DNA from: Pseudacidovorax intermedius
GTDB taxonomy: Bacteria > Pseudomonadota > Gammaproteobacteria > Burkholderiales > Burkholderiaceae_C
Assembly (NCBI RefSeq): GCF_001476815.1
Contig: NZ_LDSL01000188.1
Coordinates: 1-32,378, forward strand
Length of the DNA: 32,378 bases
Direction of reading: 5' to 3'
This document shows, piece after piece, positions 32,129 through 32,378 of the stretch (the stretch's first letter is position 1; each line of letters opens with the position of its first letter). The translations under genes were made by a program, and so were the position numbers. The notes under the pieces are model-generated. The model was not told the origin of the DNA. It worked only from the letters and a program-made list of their open reading frames with translations, and did no database searches.

Positions 32129-32378
32129 TCAGCGAGCGCCGGGCGGACCGCGCGCATCGAAATGCACGGTCCACCGGTAGATGGCCTGCACCGGAGGGCA
32201 GGCGAAGCTGGCCGCCGGCAATGCCACCGGCAGCAGCAGCAACGGCACGCCCGGCAGGCCGGCGCCGTGCGAGAGCACGTCGTACAGCCGGCATTCGGCA
32301 TCCGTCTTGTCCGCGAACAGCGCATGCAGCCAGACATGGCGCGGCGCCTGCACGGTGGTGCCGTCGGCCGGCGCCGCG
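32129..32378 (-). CDS. Small Cys/His-containing membrane protein (N-terminus beyond the window)
   Basis: The frame is open from the window edge to the stop at 32129-32131, giving at least 82 residues; the GTG at 32353 is probably internal. The visible part has HVWLHALFADKTDAECRLYD, then SHGAGLPGVPLLLLPVALPA as a possible membrane segment, and ends FDARGPPGAR. I recall similar short proteins with an ECRLYD-type motif and an ARGPP tail in Burkholderiales, of unknown function. It lies 86 bases upstream of the ZnuD-like receptor on the same strand, so an operon for metal uptake is plausible. The histidines and cysteine could bind metal. Confidence 0.65.
   Translation of the reverse strand, partial: AAPADGTTVQAPRHVWLHALFADKTDAECRLYDVLSHGAGLPGVPLLLLPVALPAASFACPPVQAIYRWTVHFDARGPPGAR

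Noticed and set aside
29829-32180. A 783-codon open frame on the plus strand opposite the TonB receptor
   Set aside because: It is antisense to a clear receptor gene, is rich in Ala/Gly/Arg/His, has no domain, and arises from the codon bias of GC-rich DNA.
29719-32337. A second long minus-strand frame of 872 codons across the receptor
   Set aside because: It is a shifted frame of the receptor gene with Arg/Gly-rich composition and no motif.

Overview
The window reads as a compact, GC-rich chromosomal segment of a betaproteobacterium in the Burkholderiales, most likely a Comamonadaceae-type soil or plant-associated organism. That placement is inferred from the uniformly high GC, a Bug/TctC-type solute receptor, the mix of Entner-Doudoroff, aldonate and sugar-acid genes, and the general gene content. 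No rRNA, tRNA, CRISPR, integrase, transposase or phage gene was seen. Genes are packed tightly, several stops overlap or touch, and both strands are used.

Left end (1-3580, plus strand): a sugar-acid catabolic cluster. It holds the 3' part of a dihydrodipicolinate-synthase-family aldolase/dehydratase, a periplasmic Bug receptor, an SDR dehydrogenase, and an enolase-superfamily enzyme that matches D-tartrate dehydratase closely. Next (3604-10296, minus strand) comes a gluconate / Entner-Doudoroff block: gluconokinase and an MFS transporter, then edd and eda, then a HAD hydrolase and an old-yellow-enzyme reductase. A divergent LacI-type repressor (10474-11502) faces gluconokinase, and two copies of a palindrome with core AGCGCT lie between them.

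The middle (11578-17141) holds a tail-anchored coiled-coil protein, a membrane-anchored OmpA-domain protein, a ChaC glutathione cyclotransferase translationally coupled to a lipoprotein Cu/Zn superoxide dismutase, a D-serine-dehydratase-like PLP enzyme, and a KDGal kinase / KDPGal aldolase pair (dgoK, dgoA). From 17186 to 22820 there are an AraC regulator, a NicC-like FAD monooxygenase, a MobA-like nucleotidyltransferase, pdxH, an EamA exporter and a divergent GcvA-like LysR regulator.

From 22822 to 26464 a QseBC-like two-component system and a divergent secreted alpha/beta hydrolase are bracketed by the intact 3' end of the lysR gene on one side and a decayed copy of that same 3' end on the other. 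This is the clearest sign of rearrangement in the window. The right end has an uncharacterised 189-aa protein, an AEC-family permease, a proline-rich exported protein overlapping an OmpA-domain lipoprotein, and a ZnuD-like TonB-dependent receptor that lacks the histidine-rich loop. Upstream of the receptor is a truncated small Cys/His-containing membrane protein that runs off the window.

Functionally, the left half is mostly carbon acquisition (tartrate-like acids, gluconate, galactonate-type acids) feeding pyruvate and glyceraldehyde-3-phosphate. The right half is mostly envelope, stress and metal functions. No clearly new defence or mobile system was found. The most notable points are the duplicated lysR end, the loop-less ZnuD-like receptor, and the gntR/gntK regulatory region.
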